The notes beneath the pieces were generated by a model. The model did no database searches. It was not told where the DNA came from and was given only the letters and a program-made list of their open reading frames with translations. From assembly GCA_021155195.1 (NCBI GenBank), contig JAJNPV010000021.1, positions 186,001 to 250,000 on the forward strand: a DNA stretch of 64,000 nucleotides, given 5' to 3'. Position numbers and translations under genes: made by a program. Source of the stretch: Ohtaekwangia sp. (GTDB lineage: Bacteria > Bacteroidota > Bacteroidia > Cytophagales > Cyclobacteriaceae). Below are positions 9,014 through 17,353 of the stretch, in pieces; within the stretch, counting starts at the first letter, position 1; each line of letters opens with the position of its first letter.

Positions 9014-9511
9014 CTATCGTTTTAGTCCTTTTGTTCGGGTGGGTATAAAATGAAGTTGTTTTTCAAAATCTTTTAATTGTTCTCTTGTAATGAGCTCCCA
9101 ACCCGCTGTCTTATCTAAGGAATCTTCTGCATAGGGAGGATTGTGGTTTTTATAAAGTTGACCTTCCTTATCCATGGCGAGATAGAAGGCTTCAAATTTG
9201 CCATCGATCTCCCCTTTCATTTTTCCGATGGGGGTTAATGTTTCTGCTTCTGGCTTCATATGAATGTCATTAGGGAATGTGATGGAATCAATTTGAATGG
9301 GATGAGCGGAATCATTTATGATTGCCTGCATAATGAGAGACAGACATACACATGCCATAGAAATTCCGAATACAATGAGGATTGCTCGCTTATTTTTTAT
9401 CGAATACGCATTGAACCATTCATTCCATCGGCCTATTTTTTTCTTGAGGTATGCCTTGCCTATTGGTGGCAGTCCTTGTCGCGATCGTTTAGTTTTCAGT
9501 CTAAAGGTCAT
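9014..9511 (-). CDS. Single-pass membrane protein in the TraL position
   Basis: A 165-residue protein with a basic N-terminus (MTFRLKTKRSRQG), one transmembrane helix near residues 43-64 (AILIVFGISMACVCLSLIM) and a periplasmic tail of about 100 residues. By gene order (traK, this gene, traM) it occupies the traL position of CTnDOT-like operons, but it is longer than the TraL I know and I see no diagnostic motif. It starts 3 bases after the traK stop, so it is translationally coupled and very likely part of the transfer machinery. Confidence 0.6.
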   Translation of the reverse strand: MTFRLKTKRSRQGLPPIGKAYLKKKIGRWNEWFNAYSIKNKRAILIVFGISMACVCLSLIMQAIINDSAHPIQIDSITFPNDIHMKPEAETLTPIGKMKGEIDGKFEAFYLAMDKEGQLYKNHNPPYAEDSLDKTAGWELITREQLKDFEKQLHFIPTRTKGLKR

Positions 9512-9513
9512 CG

Positions 9514-10131
9514 TTATCGGTTTTCAGTTTTGAGGTCTTTGTTTTCTAATGTGTTCCATTTCTCGATGAGGAAACCATGTGGATTATTATCGGATCGTGA
9601 AACACTTCTTAGGAAGCCTTCGGTAATCAGGCTTCGGGTGACAATGGAAGTAGTGCGCACTAATTTTTGCTTTGCATAACATTTAAAGTAGAAGGGATAT
9701 GTGCTTACATCAATCTCAATGCTGTCTGCCGCAAACTCCTGGCTGATGTTTCCTGAAATGATATTCGAGTAGTACCGATTTTCTTTCAGGTTATCATATT
9801 GACGCTTTGCTGAGGCATCGGCCAGATACAGTGCTTTCATGATGTTCGCGTCAATCACTTTGTTATCTGGATCGAGAGAAAAAAAATAATGGTGAAACAT
9901 TTTCACATGGTCGCGAGCTTCCACCGGAATGTTATCTTTTCGTTCCGCAGACCATGCTTCGAGGGCCTTTCCATTAGCCAGAATGTAAATGCGTTCTTGC
10001 ACATGAGTTACCATCTGAAAACTTTTGTATAGCGTATAGCCGCAGATTACGACACAGGCAAGAATTAACACCAAGGAGAAAAGTTTGATGTGTTTAACGC
10101 TGGAGTCAATATTTTTTAATTGCTGGAACAT
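9514..10131 (-). CDS. traK: Conjugative transposon protein TraK (VirB8-like)
   Basis: A 205-residue inner-membrane protein: a short cytoplasmic segment (MFQQLKNIDSSVKHIKL), one transmembrane helix near residues 18-38, then a periplasmic domain containing RIYILANGKALEAWSAERKDN, VEARDHVKMFHHYFFSLDPD and DVSTYPFYFKCYAKQKL. This matches TraK of Bacteroidetes elements, regarded as the VirB8 equivalent that nucleates the inner-membrane platform. It lies 62 bases downstream of traJ, in a spacer with a dispersed short repeat. Length is normal for the family. Confidence 0.9.
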   Translation of the reverse strand: MFQQLKNIDSSVKHIKLFSLVLILACVVICGYTLYKSFQMVTHVQERIYILANGKALEAWSAERKDNIPVEARDHVKMFHHYFFSLDPDNKVIDANIMKALYLADASAKRQYDNLKENRYYSNIISGNISQEFAADSIEIDVSTYPFYFKCYAKQKLVRTTSIVTRSLITEGFLRSVSRSDNNPHGFLIEKWNTLENKDLKTENR

Positions 10132-10164
10132 GGTTTACCCGATAGTTCGTTAGTCGATAGTCCA

Positions 10165-10182
10165 TAGTAGAAAGTGAAAAGT
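10165..10182. repeat. Dispersed AGT/TAG-rich short repeat (copy A)
   Basis: The 18-base sequence TAGTAGAAAGTGAAAAGT in the traJ-traK spacer is found again exactly at 29037-29054 near the oriT-like region. It is surrounded here by similar GTTAGTCGATAGTCC-type words. A shorter related stretch lies between traE and traF (about 16232-16270). Confidence 0.7.
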
Positions 10183-10193
10183 AAAAAGCATCT

Positions 10194-11393
10194 CTAAGTT
10201 TTGCCAGATAGTTTGTCGTGCATATAATTTGAGCCTGACCCACCTGAGTCAGTGTTATTAGGTGTTGTGGCGTTGGATGAACTTACTTTTGAAGATTGAC
10301 TGAATGAGTTTGCGACTGCCCCTGATCCAGCGAGTACCGTGCTGGCGACTGCTCGTGAACCGCCTGTAAAAAGATTGGAGGTTTTATATAATAGAGTATT
10401 ACCCCCTCCGGCATGGACGATGTAATTAGCCACGCTCGGTACTGTGAAGTATCCTACGATGCCCATGACTAGAAAAATTAAGTAGGCAGTGTCGTTGGCA
10501 CTGAAGAATGTGTCGCCATATTTTACGATTTGCTGAATGTCGATGCGAAGCATATTCTCTTGTACCTTGGCGATGATGCTACCAAAAATGTTTGCTACTG
10601 GGAGCCATAGAAATACGTTGATATAGCGGGCTATCCAAACGCTAAGTGTATGTTGCAGTCCATCGAATACTGCAATTCCAAAGACGATGGGGCCCAGTAT
10701 AGAAAGCACGATGAGATAGAATGTTCGGATTGTGTTGATACAGAGTGAAGCGGCTTCATACAGGATATGAAGTATTTCTGACATCCACTGTTTTACTGAA
10801 TTGCGAAAATTGTAGGATGCTTTTGCCATCGCGAACTTGATGTCATTGCCGAGTCCATCGAGTGTTCCTTCTGCTGTTCCATCCGGATGTGTGTAACGAT
10901 ACCATTTATCGCGGTCACCACCTCCATCCACCCCTTCATACATTTGCCAGGTGGGTGTTTTCTTAATGGCCTCTTCTTTTAATTTTAATAAATATGCAAT
11001 GGCATTATTCGAACCAGTAACCATTGCTGCCGTTCCCGTTACCGTTGGCTTAAGTACTCCATTGATGAGCGCGAGCACGTAGGGAAACAGGATGATACAA
11101 AGACCTAATGCAAAGGGTCTGAGTAAGGGATAAAAATCAATGGGTTCTGCATTTGCAAGATGACGCCAGACCCGGGAAGAAATATACCACAGTGCTGCAA
11201 AGCCAGCCAGCCCTCGCCCCACCCCGATCAGTTTACTGCACAGTGGCAGCATTTCATAATACAACTGATCCAATACACTTTGCAGGCTGTGGATTTCACC
11301 GGTAAACGTTTGTCCGTGTAAAACTTCTGGCAAAAAAAATGCTAAGAGAAACAACGTAGGTTTGAGGATTCTATTAAATATTTTCATGGTCAT
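10194..11393 (-). CDS. traJ: Conjugative transposon protein TraJ (VirB6-like)
   Basis: A 399-residue polytopic membrane protein. A signal-like first helix is followed by LDQLYYEMLPLCSKLIGVGRGLAGF, the conserved ISSRVWRHLANAEPIDFYPL and LRPFALGLCIILFPYVLALINGVLKP, a soluble loop (about 120-200), a cluster of four or five further helices and a Ser/Gly/Asn-rich C-terminal tail. The order and motifs identify TraJ, the VirB6-like channel component of the inner membrane. It starts 6 bases after the third TraI-like gene. Confidence 0.92.
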   Translation of the reverse strand: MTMKIFNRILKPTLFLLAFFLPEVLHGQTFTGEIHSLQSVLDQLYYEMLPLCSKLIGVGRGLAGFAALWYISSRVWRHLANAEPIDFYPLLRPFALGLCIILFPYVLALINGVLKPTVTGTAAMVTGSNNAIAYLLKLKEEAIKKTPTWQMYEGVDGGGDRDKWYRYTHPDGTAEGTLDGLGNDIKFAMAKASYNFRNSVKQWMSEILHILYEAASLCINTIRTFYLIVLSILGPIVFGIAVFDGLQHTLSVWIARYINVFLWLPVANIFGSIIAKVQENMLRIDIQQIVKYGDTFFSANDTAYLIFLVMGIVGYFTVPSVANYIVHAGGGNTLLYKTSNLFTGGSRAVASTVLAGSGAVANSFSQSSKVSSSNATTPNNTDSGGSGSNYMHDKLSGKT

Positions 11394-11399
11394 TAATTT

Positions 11400-12038
11400 T
11401 CAGTTTAGACCGTAAAGGCTTCGCATGGTTCTTACATCGTTCGCGGATCGTGCGCGTTGAATGGCTAGCAATTGTGTTGTATTGTTGAAGCCTCTGAGAA
11501 AAGAAAGCTTTCCTTCGAGGTCATAAAATATTCTGTCGATGGCTTGCATTCGTTCGTCATCGCTCATCCGCAACTTGGTTGCCGTGATGATCATTATCAG
11601 GTCATCGATATTTCGGACGCTCGCCTGAAACAGAAATGAATACACGTTGGCGATGTAGGTGAGTTCTTCGGGGTTGAAGTTGGGATCATTCTTAAATCGA
11701 TTGTATGCGTTCTTATATTCCTTTACAAGTAACTTTTGATAGTCGATGATGTACGGGATCCGTTTATAATTCCGAATGGAAGGATTTACTATCATCAACC
11801 CATCCAGGAAAACCTGATGAATGGAGTAATTGCCCTGCGAGATATTTTTAATGGTTGTATAGCCTTTGTCGAGGATCTTATATCCTACGTACATGTTATC
11901 CAGGATTTTTTCCAATTCTTGAAGCTTCTCCCAGTTCAGCAGAAGTTGTTGTGCCTCCTGTGACTGTGCCTTAACCGAATTAAAAAAAAGAGGCAGGCTT
12001 ATGGTTATGATAATTGTCAATACTCTTTTCATCGTCAA
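11400..12038 (-). CDS. TraI-family conjugal transfer protein, paralogue 3
   Basis: A 212-residue exported helical protein with a signal peptide (to about residue 24, FFNSVKAQ). It shares with its two upstream neighbours the pattern of a coiled-coil start, a GNYSIHQVFLDGL segment, PEELTYIANVYSFLF and MSDDERMQAIDRIFYDLEGK. It is most similar to paralogue 2. CTnDOT-like operons normally have a single traI at this place between traG and traJ. Automated pipelines sometimes call such proteins TerB-like because of the acidic DDERM..IDRI helix, but location argues for a periplasmic mating-apparatus subunit. Spacing to the preceding gene is 5 bases. Confidence 0.75.
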   Translation of the reverse strand: MTMKRVLTIIITISLPLFFNSVKAQSQEAQQLLLNWEKLQELEKILDNMYVGYKILDKGYTTIKNISQGNYSIHQVFLDGLMIVNPSIRNYKRIPYIIDYQKLLVKEYKNAYNRFKNDPNFNPEELTYIANVYSFLFQASVRNIDDLIMIITATKLRMSDDERMQAIDRIFYDLEGKLSFLRGFNNTTQLLAIQRARSANDVRTMRSLYGLN

Positions 12039-12043
12039 CTGGT

Positions 12044-12691
12044 TTATAGTACCTGATAATTTTTCTTGAGAAGGTCAAGTTCGAGCCGCTCCTTCTCACG
12101 TTCCAAGGAAAGTACTCGGGTATCACTGCTAAATGTTTGTACAAATGCATACTTGTCTTGCATGTCATCATAGATTCTATCGATTCGAAGTAGACGTTGA
12201 TCATCTGTCATTTCGGTTTCCTTTGAACGGATGATCATTAAGAGTTCCGAGATGGAGGCATCACAGAGCAGTAGCATGTTGGTATGAACCTTGGCTATGT
12301 ATCGGATTTCTTCGGCTGTGAAATTTTCATTTCGCTCACAGAACGTATACACCTTCTTCATGTCGCGGATCACATAAATTTGAAACACAATAATGTCAGC
12401 CACTTTTGCGGAATTGCTGATGGCCGGTTTAACATTTTTAAGGGCGCTAAAGAAGTCGCGATGCAAATTGAAATTACCGTCTTTGATGTTGCTGATTGTG
12501 TTCAGCCCTTTGTGCGCGATGTCAAACCCTTTTTTTAGGTTACCGAGATAGACTTTCAACGCAGCGATTTGTTGGACGAGGTATTTTTGCTGCGTCTTCT
12601 TCTGTTTGAACCACTCATTAAATGTTTGTGCCTGAGAAAAGGTGCAACTAAAAATGAGTACCACTGAAAATATGAGTTGAGTTTTCTTCAT
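12044..12691 (-). CDS. TraI-family conjugal transfer protein, paralogue 2
   Basis: A 215-residue exported helical protein; the signal peptide ends near residue 21 (CTFSQAQ). It contains LVQQIAALKVYLGNLKKGFD, a GNFNLHRDFFSAL segment, TAEEIRYIAKVHTNMLLL and MTDDQRLLRIDRIYDDMQDK, matching paralogue 3 position by position with moderate identity. The predicted structure is a long helical, partly coiled-coil protein in the periplasm, in line with VirB5-like or lysozyme-free TraI roles, but no biochemical function is established from sequence. It starts 3 bases after paralogue 1 ends. Confidence 0.75.
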   Translation of the reverse strand: MKKTQLIFSVVLIFSCTFSQAQTFNEWFKQKKTQQKYLVQQIAALKVYLGNLKKGFDIAHKGLNTISNIKDGNFNLHRDFFSALKNVKPAISNSAKVADIIVFQIYVIRDMKKVYTFCERNENFTAEEIRYIAKVHTNMLLLCDASISELLMIIRSKETEMTDDQRLLRIDRIYDDMQDKYAFVQTFSSDTRVLSLEREKERLELDLLKKNYQVL

Positions 12692-12694
12692 CGT

Positions 12695-13390
12695 TTATTG
12701 AATTGGGAGTCCGTATAATTTTTTAAGCGTGATAATTTCTTGTTGGTTTTTTGCCCGGTTTAGGCTTAGCTGGATATTCTGATTATTGAACTGTTGGAGA
12801 TCCTGATAATTCTTGTCGATGCCATCGCCTGCTTTGTTGATTATTTCCAACCGCTTGGCATCTGACATTTGAGTCTTAAAGGAGTTGATCACAAGCAAGA
12901 CCTGATCAAGGTTATACATGCTATCATTCAAAATACCTGTGTACACCACATACATATAGTCGAGTTCGGAGGCTGTAAAATGGCCGTCTTGTTTAACCAT
13001 TTGCCAGGTGAATTTGTACTGCTCAACCAGCTGCTTTTGGCGTTGAATAATCAGAGATACCCTATGATAGGTTGCCAGGACTTTGCGTACCTGCCATAAC
13101 TCATCGTAGTATTTTTTATATAGCTGTCGTTGTTTTTCCGTCCACTGTGCTATCTCCGAGAGCTTGAGTTTGGAGAGTTTGTTCTCCAGCACCTTTTGCG
13201 CATTCTGAAGCCAGATGGTTTCATTCTGCATCCGTTGAATCATTAAGTCAACCGCTCTAATTACTTTCTTGATTGCCTCTTTTATTATTTGCGCAATTGG
13301 AATTACAGCATGAGCTTGTTGTGTGGGACTTACTGCAAGTATAAATGCTCCTATGAGAATACAAACTATAAATTGTTTTGTGTTTTTCAT
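12695..13390 (-). CDS. traI: TraI-family conjugal transfer protein, paralogue 1
   Basis: A 231-residue exported helical protein. The start at 13390 (MKNTKQFIVCILIG) gives a clean signal peptide and an 11-base gap after traG; longer starts would run into traG. The mature part has IPIAQIIKEAIKKVIRAVDLMIQRM, then a coiled coil, TASELDYMYVVYTGILNDS and MSDAKRLEIINKAGDGIDKN, ending in KKLYGLPIQ, which parallels the SLYGLN end of paralogue 3. It is the most divergent and longest of the three tandem genes and the best match for classical TraI by order. It is probably periplasmic. Confidence 0.78.
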   Translation of the reverse strand: MKNTKQFIVCILIGAFILAVSPTQQAHAVIPIAQIIKEAIKKVIRAVDLMIQRMQNETIWLQNAQKVLENKLSKLKLSEIAQWTEKQRQLYKKYYDELWQVRKVLATYHRVSLIIQRQKQLVEQYKFTWQMVKQDGHFTASELDYMYVVYTGILNDSMYNLDQVLLVINSFKTQMSDAKRLEIINKAGDGIDKNYQDLQQFNNQNIQLSLNRAKNQQEIITLKKLYGLPIQ

Positions 13391-13401
13391 TTCATTTGTA
13401 T

Positions 13402-15906
13402 TTAACATTTCCCAGAGCGCATATCGTTGGCTAGCTCGGCTATTCCTTTTCGGATATCGCCTGTCCACTTTTTTGCATACTCTTGCACTTTCATTTTTTC
13501 AGATTCTTCCGTGGTATAAGCCAAGTATTCTTCGAGAGAAACTTCGGTGGCATATACCTTTGAAAGCATTCCTCCGAGGCTGATGAAAACTTCCTTATAC
13601 TTTCTGGAGGGATCGTTGCTTTTGTTGATTGAGAGAACGAGTGCCTTTTCTTTTTCTGTTAACCCAAGTAGTTCCTGAATCAGGTCAAACTTGTTCTGGT
13701 ACTTACTTTGGTCTAATAAGATTTTGCAGTCAGAATTATTGATGATCGCTTGCTTTACAATGGGCGAGCTAATGATGTCTTCTACTTCTTGTGTTACGAC
13801 AATCGCTTCTCCATAAAACTTACGAACCGTCTTAAAGAGGTATTTGATGTATTCGGCCATCCCTTCTTTGGCAATGGCTTTCCAGGCTTCTTCGATCAAG
13901 ATCATTTTTCGGATGCCTTTGAGTTTTCTCATCTTTGAAATGAAGACTTCCATGATAATGATGGTGACGACCGGAAAGAGGATGGGGTGATCTTTAATGT
14001 TGTCGAGTTCGAAGACAATGAATCGCTCTTTGAGCAGGTCGAGATTTTGTGTTGCGTTTAGCAAGTAGTCGAATTCTCCGCCTTTGTAATACGGTCTGAG
14101 AACATATAAGAAATTTTCTACGTCAAAATCTTTCTCTTTGACTTTATCGGCTTTCAGGATTTCGACAAATTCATTTTTTAAGAACTCATAGAATGAGTCA
14201 AAGCATGGGAATAGTTGGGTGTGGGTGGTTAGTTGCTCATAGTAAAGTTTAAGTGCAATAGAGAGCGCTACATATTCCGAGCGGTTAAAGGTTTCATCAT
14301 CTTTTTTCCAGAGTGCAAGCAGCAATGTTTTGATGCTTTCCTTTTTCTCTGTGTCAAGTGCATCGCCCTCGCTGATGTAGAATGGGTTGAACCTGATCGG
14401 ATTCGTTTCATCGTAGGTGAAGTAGTAACCCTTTACGAGATCGCACAGTCCTTTATAGCTGTGCCCTACATCCACCAGTACGATATGCGTCCCTTGCTCA
14501 TAATATGATCTTACCATGTGATTGGTAAAAAAAGATTTCCCACTCCCAGAGGGTCCTAAAATGAATTTATTTCTGTTCGTGCAGATTCCTTTTTTTATTG
14601 GCTCATCCGAGATATCCACATGAATTGGCTTTCCGGTAAGCCTGTCTCCCATTCTTATCCCCACCGGGCTGATGGAAGATTGATAGTTTGTTTCGAGATT
14701 TAGAAAACAAGTTGCTTGCTCAGCGAACGTATCAAATGTATCGTTCATAGGAAAATCTGCTTCATTGCCGGGAAGTCCAGCCCAAAAGATTTGGGGTGCC
14801 CCGTCTGTTTCTAGTTTGGCAACCGCATCCATTTGAGCCAGTGCAGAAGAGACTTGTGTTTTAAGTTCTTTTAATTCTTGTTTGTCATCGGTCCATAAAA
14901 GAATATTGAAGTGAGCTTTGATGGGAAGGCGTTGTGATGCAATAGCTTCATTCAAGAAATCATTGGTGGCATCGCGGCTACTGGCATTCTCGCGTGAATA
15001 CGCAGAAAGCGATTGCAACCGGAGGCGTTTACTTTCCAATTGCTTAATTGTTTTATTGGCGTCTTCAATGAATATGTATTGATTAAAGATGTGGTTACAG
15101 GAAAGTAACTGTCCTACGGGAGAGGCGAAGCCAATACTGAATTTAGTTTTGTCAGTAGAATATTTATCGTAGTTGATCCTGGAACCACATAAGGATGGCA
15201 AGTCCTCTACATCCGCCAGGGAATACAGTTGACAACTTTGATCTCCAATCCGCATTTCATCTTTAAGGCGGAGATCCTTGATTGTAGGAGCTTCCGAATC
15301 AGAAAGGAGGAAACAATACTTCTCAAGGAGTCCGGGCTTTTTTTTATCGCCCACTAATTCATCGTCCCTGATTCTTTTCAGCTTTACAAATCCGCTGTCA
15401 TTCAAAATCCGTTCGAACTGTCCTGCGCTATCTAAAAATTCCTGCATCCGTTGAGGGCTGAGAGTTTCTTCAGGGACAATGCTTGTTCGGATGAGATTTG
15501 AAAACACAGAGCTTGATGGTTTTCGGTTTACAGGTTTCTTGGTAAGCATGATATAGCATGAATGATCTAAATAAGGACGCTCATTAAAGAAGCGCTCACT
15601 TGCCCGTGAGAGGAAACTATCTTTATCTGTTTTGCTTGTAGCACCGCTGGACAGCCCTTCGAAATCAGCTTTATATTTTTTAGAAACAAACCAATCCTGT
15701 TTATGAAAGACGGAATGATTCGGTAGTACTTTAATTGCTTTTAAGAGAATCTGATGAAAGGCTTCATATTCCTGATCTGATAAGGTGAATATTTCAGGGA
15801 GTCTTGCTTCGTAGGCCACAGTCACATCTCCTTGCTTAGAGAGAATACAATCCTGCTCTACTTTGTAGATTGGAAATACTTTGGAGAGGTCGATGGGTTG
15901 TGCCAT
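13402..15906 (-). CDS. traG: Conjugation ATPase TraG (VirB4-like)
   Basis: An 834-residue cytoplasmic ATPase that powers assembly of the type IV secretion channel. Walker A is GPSGSGKSFF near residues 448-457, and Walker B is MILIEEAW near 670. A VirB4-type tail (VVTQEVEDIISSPIVKQAII, then KILLDQSKYQNKFDLI) follows. The N-terminal third (to about 300) is the usual VirB4 membrane-associated region. Length equals that of family members in CTnDOT-like elements. The start is 3 bases after the traF stop. All key motifs are intact, so the mating apparatus could be functional if the missing genes exist elsewhere. Confidence 0.95.
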   Translation of the reverse strand: MAQPIDLSKVFPIYKVEQDCILSKQGDVTVAYEARLPEIFTLSDQEYEAFHQILLKAIKVLPNHSVFHKQDWFVSKKYKADFEGLSSGATSKTDKDSFLSRASERFFNERPYLDHSCYIMLTKKPVNRKPSSSVFSNLIRTSIVPEETLSPQRMQEFLDSAGQFERILNDSGFVKLKRIRDDELVGDKKKPGLLEKYCFLLSDSEAPTIKDLRLKDEMRIGDQSCQLYSLADVEDLPSLCGSRINYDKYSTDKTKFSIGFASPVGQLLSCNHIFNQYIFIEDANKTIKQLESKRLRLQSLSAYSRENASSRDATNDFLNEAIASQRLPIKAHFNILLWTDDKQELKELKTQVSSALAQMDAVAKLETDGAPQIFWAGLPGNEADFPMNDTFDTFAEQATCFLNLETNYQSSISPVGIRMGDRLTGKPIHVDISDEPIKKGICTNRNKFILGPSGSGKSFFTNHMVRSYYEQGTHIVLVDVGHSYKGLCDLVKGYYFTYDETNPIRFNPFYISEGDALDTEKKESIKTLLLALWKKDDETFNRSEYVALSIALKLYYEQLTTHTQLFPCFDSFYEFLKNEFVEILKADKVKEKDFDVENFLYVLRPYYKGGEFDYLLNATQNLDLLKERFIVFELDNIKDHPILFPVVTIIIMEVFISKMRKLKGIRKMILIEEAWKAIAKEGMAEYIKYLFKTVRKFYGEAIVVTQEVEDIISSPIVKQAIINNSDCKILLDQSKYQNKFDLIQELLGLTEKEKALVLSINKSNDPSRKYKEVFISLGGMLSKVYATEVSLEEYLAYTTEESEKMKVQEYAKKWTGDIRKGIAELANDMRSGKC

Positions 15907-15909
15907 GCG

Positions 15910-16230
15910 CTATCGCTTTAAGAGATTTAGAAATAGTTCTCTGGACGTGCCTTTGATGAAATCGGGAAGGCTGCGAGTCGCCAATTTTTTTAACAACCCA
16001 TGCTGGCCATACGTATCACTCATTCTGTATACCCACATGAATAAGGTGGTACCGAGGATGGCTATGAGTGCCAGGCAGATAAACATATTCACCCCTATTA
16101 TATAGAGTGCTGCAAACAAAATCAGTAGTGCAATCAATCCCGTTGCGAGGTATGCAATGTATTGTGCTTTGAGTCCTTTGAATTCAATCGGCTTGTTAAT
16201 ACCCTTGTTGATTTTGTAAACGCTGGACAT
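15910..16230 (-). CDS. traF: Conjugative transposon protein TraF (DUF4133-like)
   Basis: A 106-residue membrane protein. The conserved start MSSVYKINKGINKPIEFKGL is at 16230; the frame is open further upstream but that part lies in the traE-traF spacer of AGTAATTAGT-like repeats. Two adjacent transmembrane helices (about 24-66) are followed by YGQHGLLKKLATRSLPDFI. The profile matches TraF/DUF4133, a VirB3-like inner-membrane subunit that works with the TraG ATPase. It is 43 bases downstream of traE. Confidence 0.9.
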   Translation of the reverse strand: MSSVYKINKGINKPIEFKGLKAQYIAYLATGLIALLILFAALYIIGVNMFICLALIAILGTTLFMWVYRMSDTYGQHGLLKKLATRSLPDFIKGTSRELFLNLLKR

Positions 16231-16273
16231 AGTCGTTAATCGTGAGTAATTAGTAGTGAGTCTTGAGTAAGGA

Positions 16274-16606
16274 TTAGAGTCCGAAGAAAGAGCGGAGTAC
16301 GGTTGCAACGATCACGAGAAAAACGCAACTACCAAACCAAGCAGCTGCCACCTTTCCGGTATCAGGGTCACCGCTGTTCCATTTTTGATATACTTTGACT
16401 GCACCTACCAGACCTAGCAAAGCGCCAATTGCATACATTAAACTTGTGCCGGTAGTAAAGTAGCTGCGTACCCGTAAGGTCGCTTCGTTGATGCCTGCAT
16501 TCCCGTCTTGTGCGTTGACTGGTAATAGGAATGTGAGTGCATAGATGATGAGCGAAAGCATCAGGGCTTTGCCCTTTTCGACTGTGAATTGAATTACCCG
16601 TTTCAT
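16274..16606 (-). CDS. traE: Conjugative transposon protein TraE (DUF4134-like)
   Basis: A 110-residue membrane protein with a signal peptide or first helix (to about residue 33, LLPVNAQ), then GINEATLRVRSYFTTG, a helix (LMYAIGALLGLVGAVKVYQKW), the loop NSGDPDTGKVAAAWFGSC and a final helix. This is the DUF4134/TraE pattern, equivalent to VirB2 pilin-like subunits. It is the first of the clearly recognised tra genes of the operon, 22 bases after a membrane protein gene. Confidence 0.92.
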   Translation of the reverse strand: MKRVIQFTVEKGKALMLSLIIYALTFLLPVNAQDGNAGINEATLRVRSYFTTGTSLMYAIGALLGLVGAVKVYQKWNSGDPDTGKVAAAWFGSCVFLVIVATVLRSFFGL

Positions 16607-16628
16607 AAAATTTGATTTGGTTTACTAG

Positions 16629-17216
16629 TTATTGATTGTGTATGGACATTTTTTCTGCTTCAGGCCACCATACAATGATTTCCTTTAGTTCGAGATTGAA
16701 CGCGCAGTGTTGTTCACAGGAATCGTAGATGAATATATTTAGGGCATCCTTGTAGTGTGTGTCTCCAACTTGTTGATAGCGGGATATCAAAGATTTGAAC
16801 AACGCAGTTGCTTCTTCTTTGCTACTATCTTTTACAACTTCTGTGAGGGCTTTAATTTCTTGCAAAAAATCTGCAATGGTTCCCAGCAGTATGGCATCCG
16901 ATGGTTTGACTGATGACAATTCTATTACTTCTTCCGTTTCGTCTATAGATTGAATTTGTAGCTCTTCCGAGGAGATACTTTTTTCACGGGTGGGGGAAGT
17001 TTCCGTTTCGTATTTAACCTTGCCCATCAACTCATTGGATTCAGATGAATCGTATTGGTCTTCTATGGTCTCTGGTGTAATTTGTTTTGATTGCTTTTGT
17101 TTGAAGAGGTTGATGATTTCGGAACTGAAAAGGAGCAGGATCGAAATTGCATAGTAACAAATGACTACCCCTGTGATTACGGTAAGAAATTCTTGCCAAG
17201 AAATTGTTTCGAACAT
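16629..17216 (-). CDS. Membrane-anchored unknown protein at the head of the tra operon
   Basis: A 195-residue protein with one N-terminal transmembrane helix (about 10-33), a low-complexity acidic linker (residues about 38-100, many Glu/Ser/Thr) and a C-terminal helical domain with AILLGTIADFLQEIKALTEVV and DSCEQHCAFNLELKEIIVWWPE. I do not recognise the family. It precedes traE by 22 bases in the operon direction, the place of traD in CTnDOT, so a transfer role is plausible. Confidence 0.6.
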   Translation of the reverse strand: MFETISWQEFLTVITGVVICYYAISILLLFSSEIINLFKQKQSKQITPETIEDQYDSSESNELMGKVKYETETSPTREKSISSEELQIQSIDETEEVIELSSVKPSDAILLGTIADFLQEIKALTEVVKDSSKEEATALFKSLISRYQQVGDTHYKDALNIFIYDSCEQHCAFNLELKEIIVWWPEAEKMSIHNQ

Positions 17217-17353
17217 AGCCTTCGTGTTTGATTACGAATGCTAAGGTGCGTGCTACCTATAAATGATATTCAGAAGATGGGGCGAAGATGGGGACGATTT
17301 TTTTTCCAAGCTATAAATAATGGAAGTAAGGGATACTTTTGATTCGTGAAAAT

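Noticed and set aside
11400..12691. Tellurite-resistance TerB-like proteins
   Set aside because: The acidic DD.R...IDRI helix could suggest TerB, but both proteins have signal peptides and lie between traG and traJ with a third paralogue, so a transfer role is far more likely.
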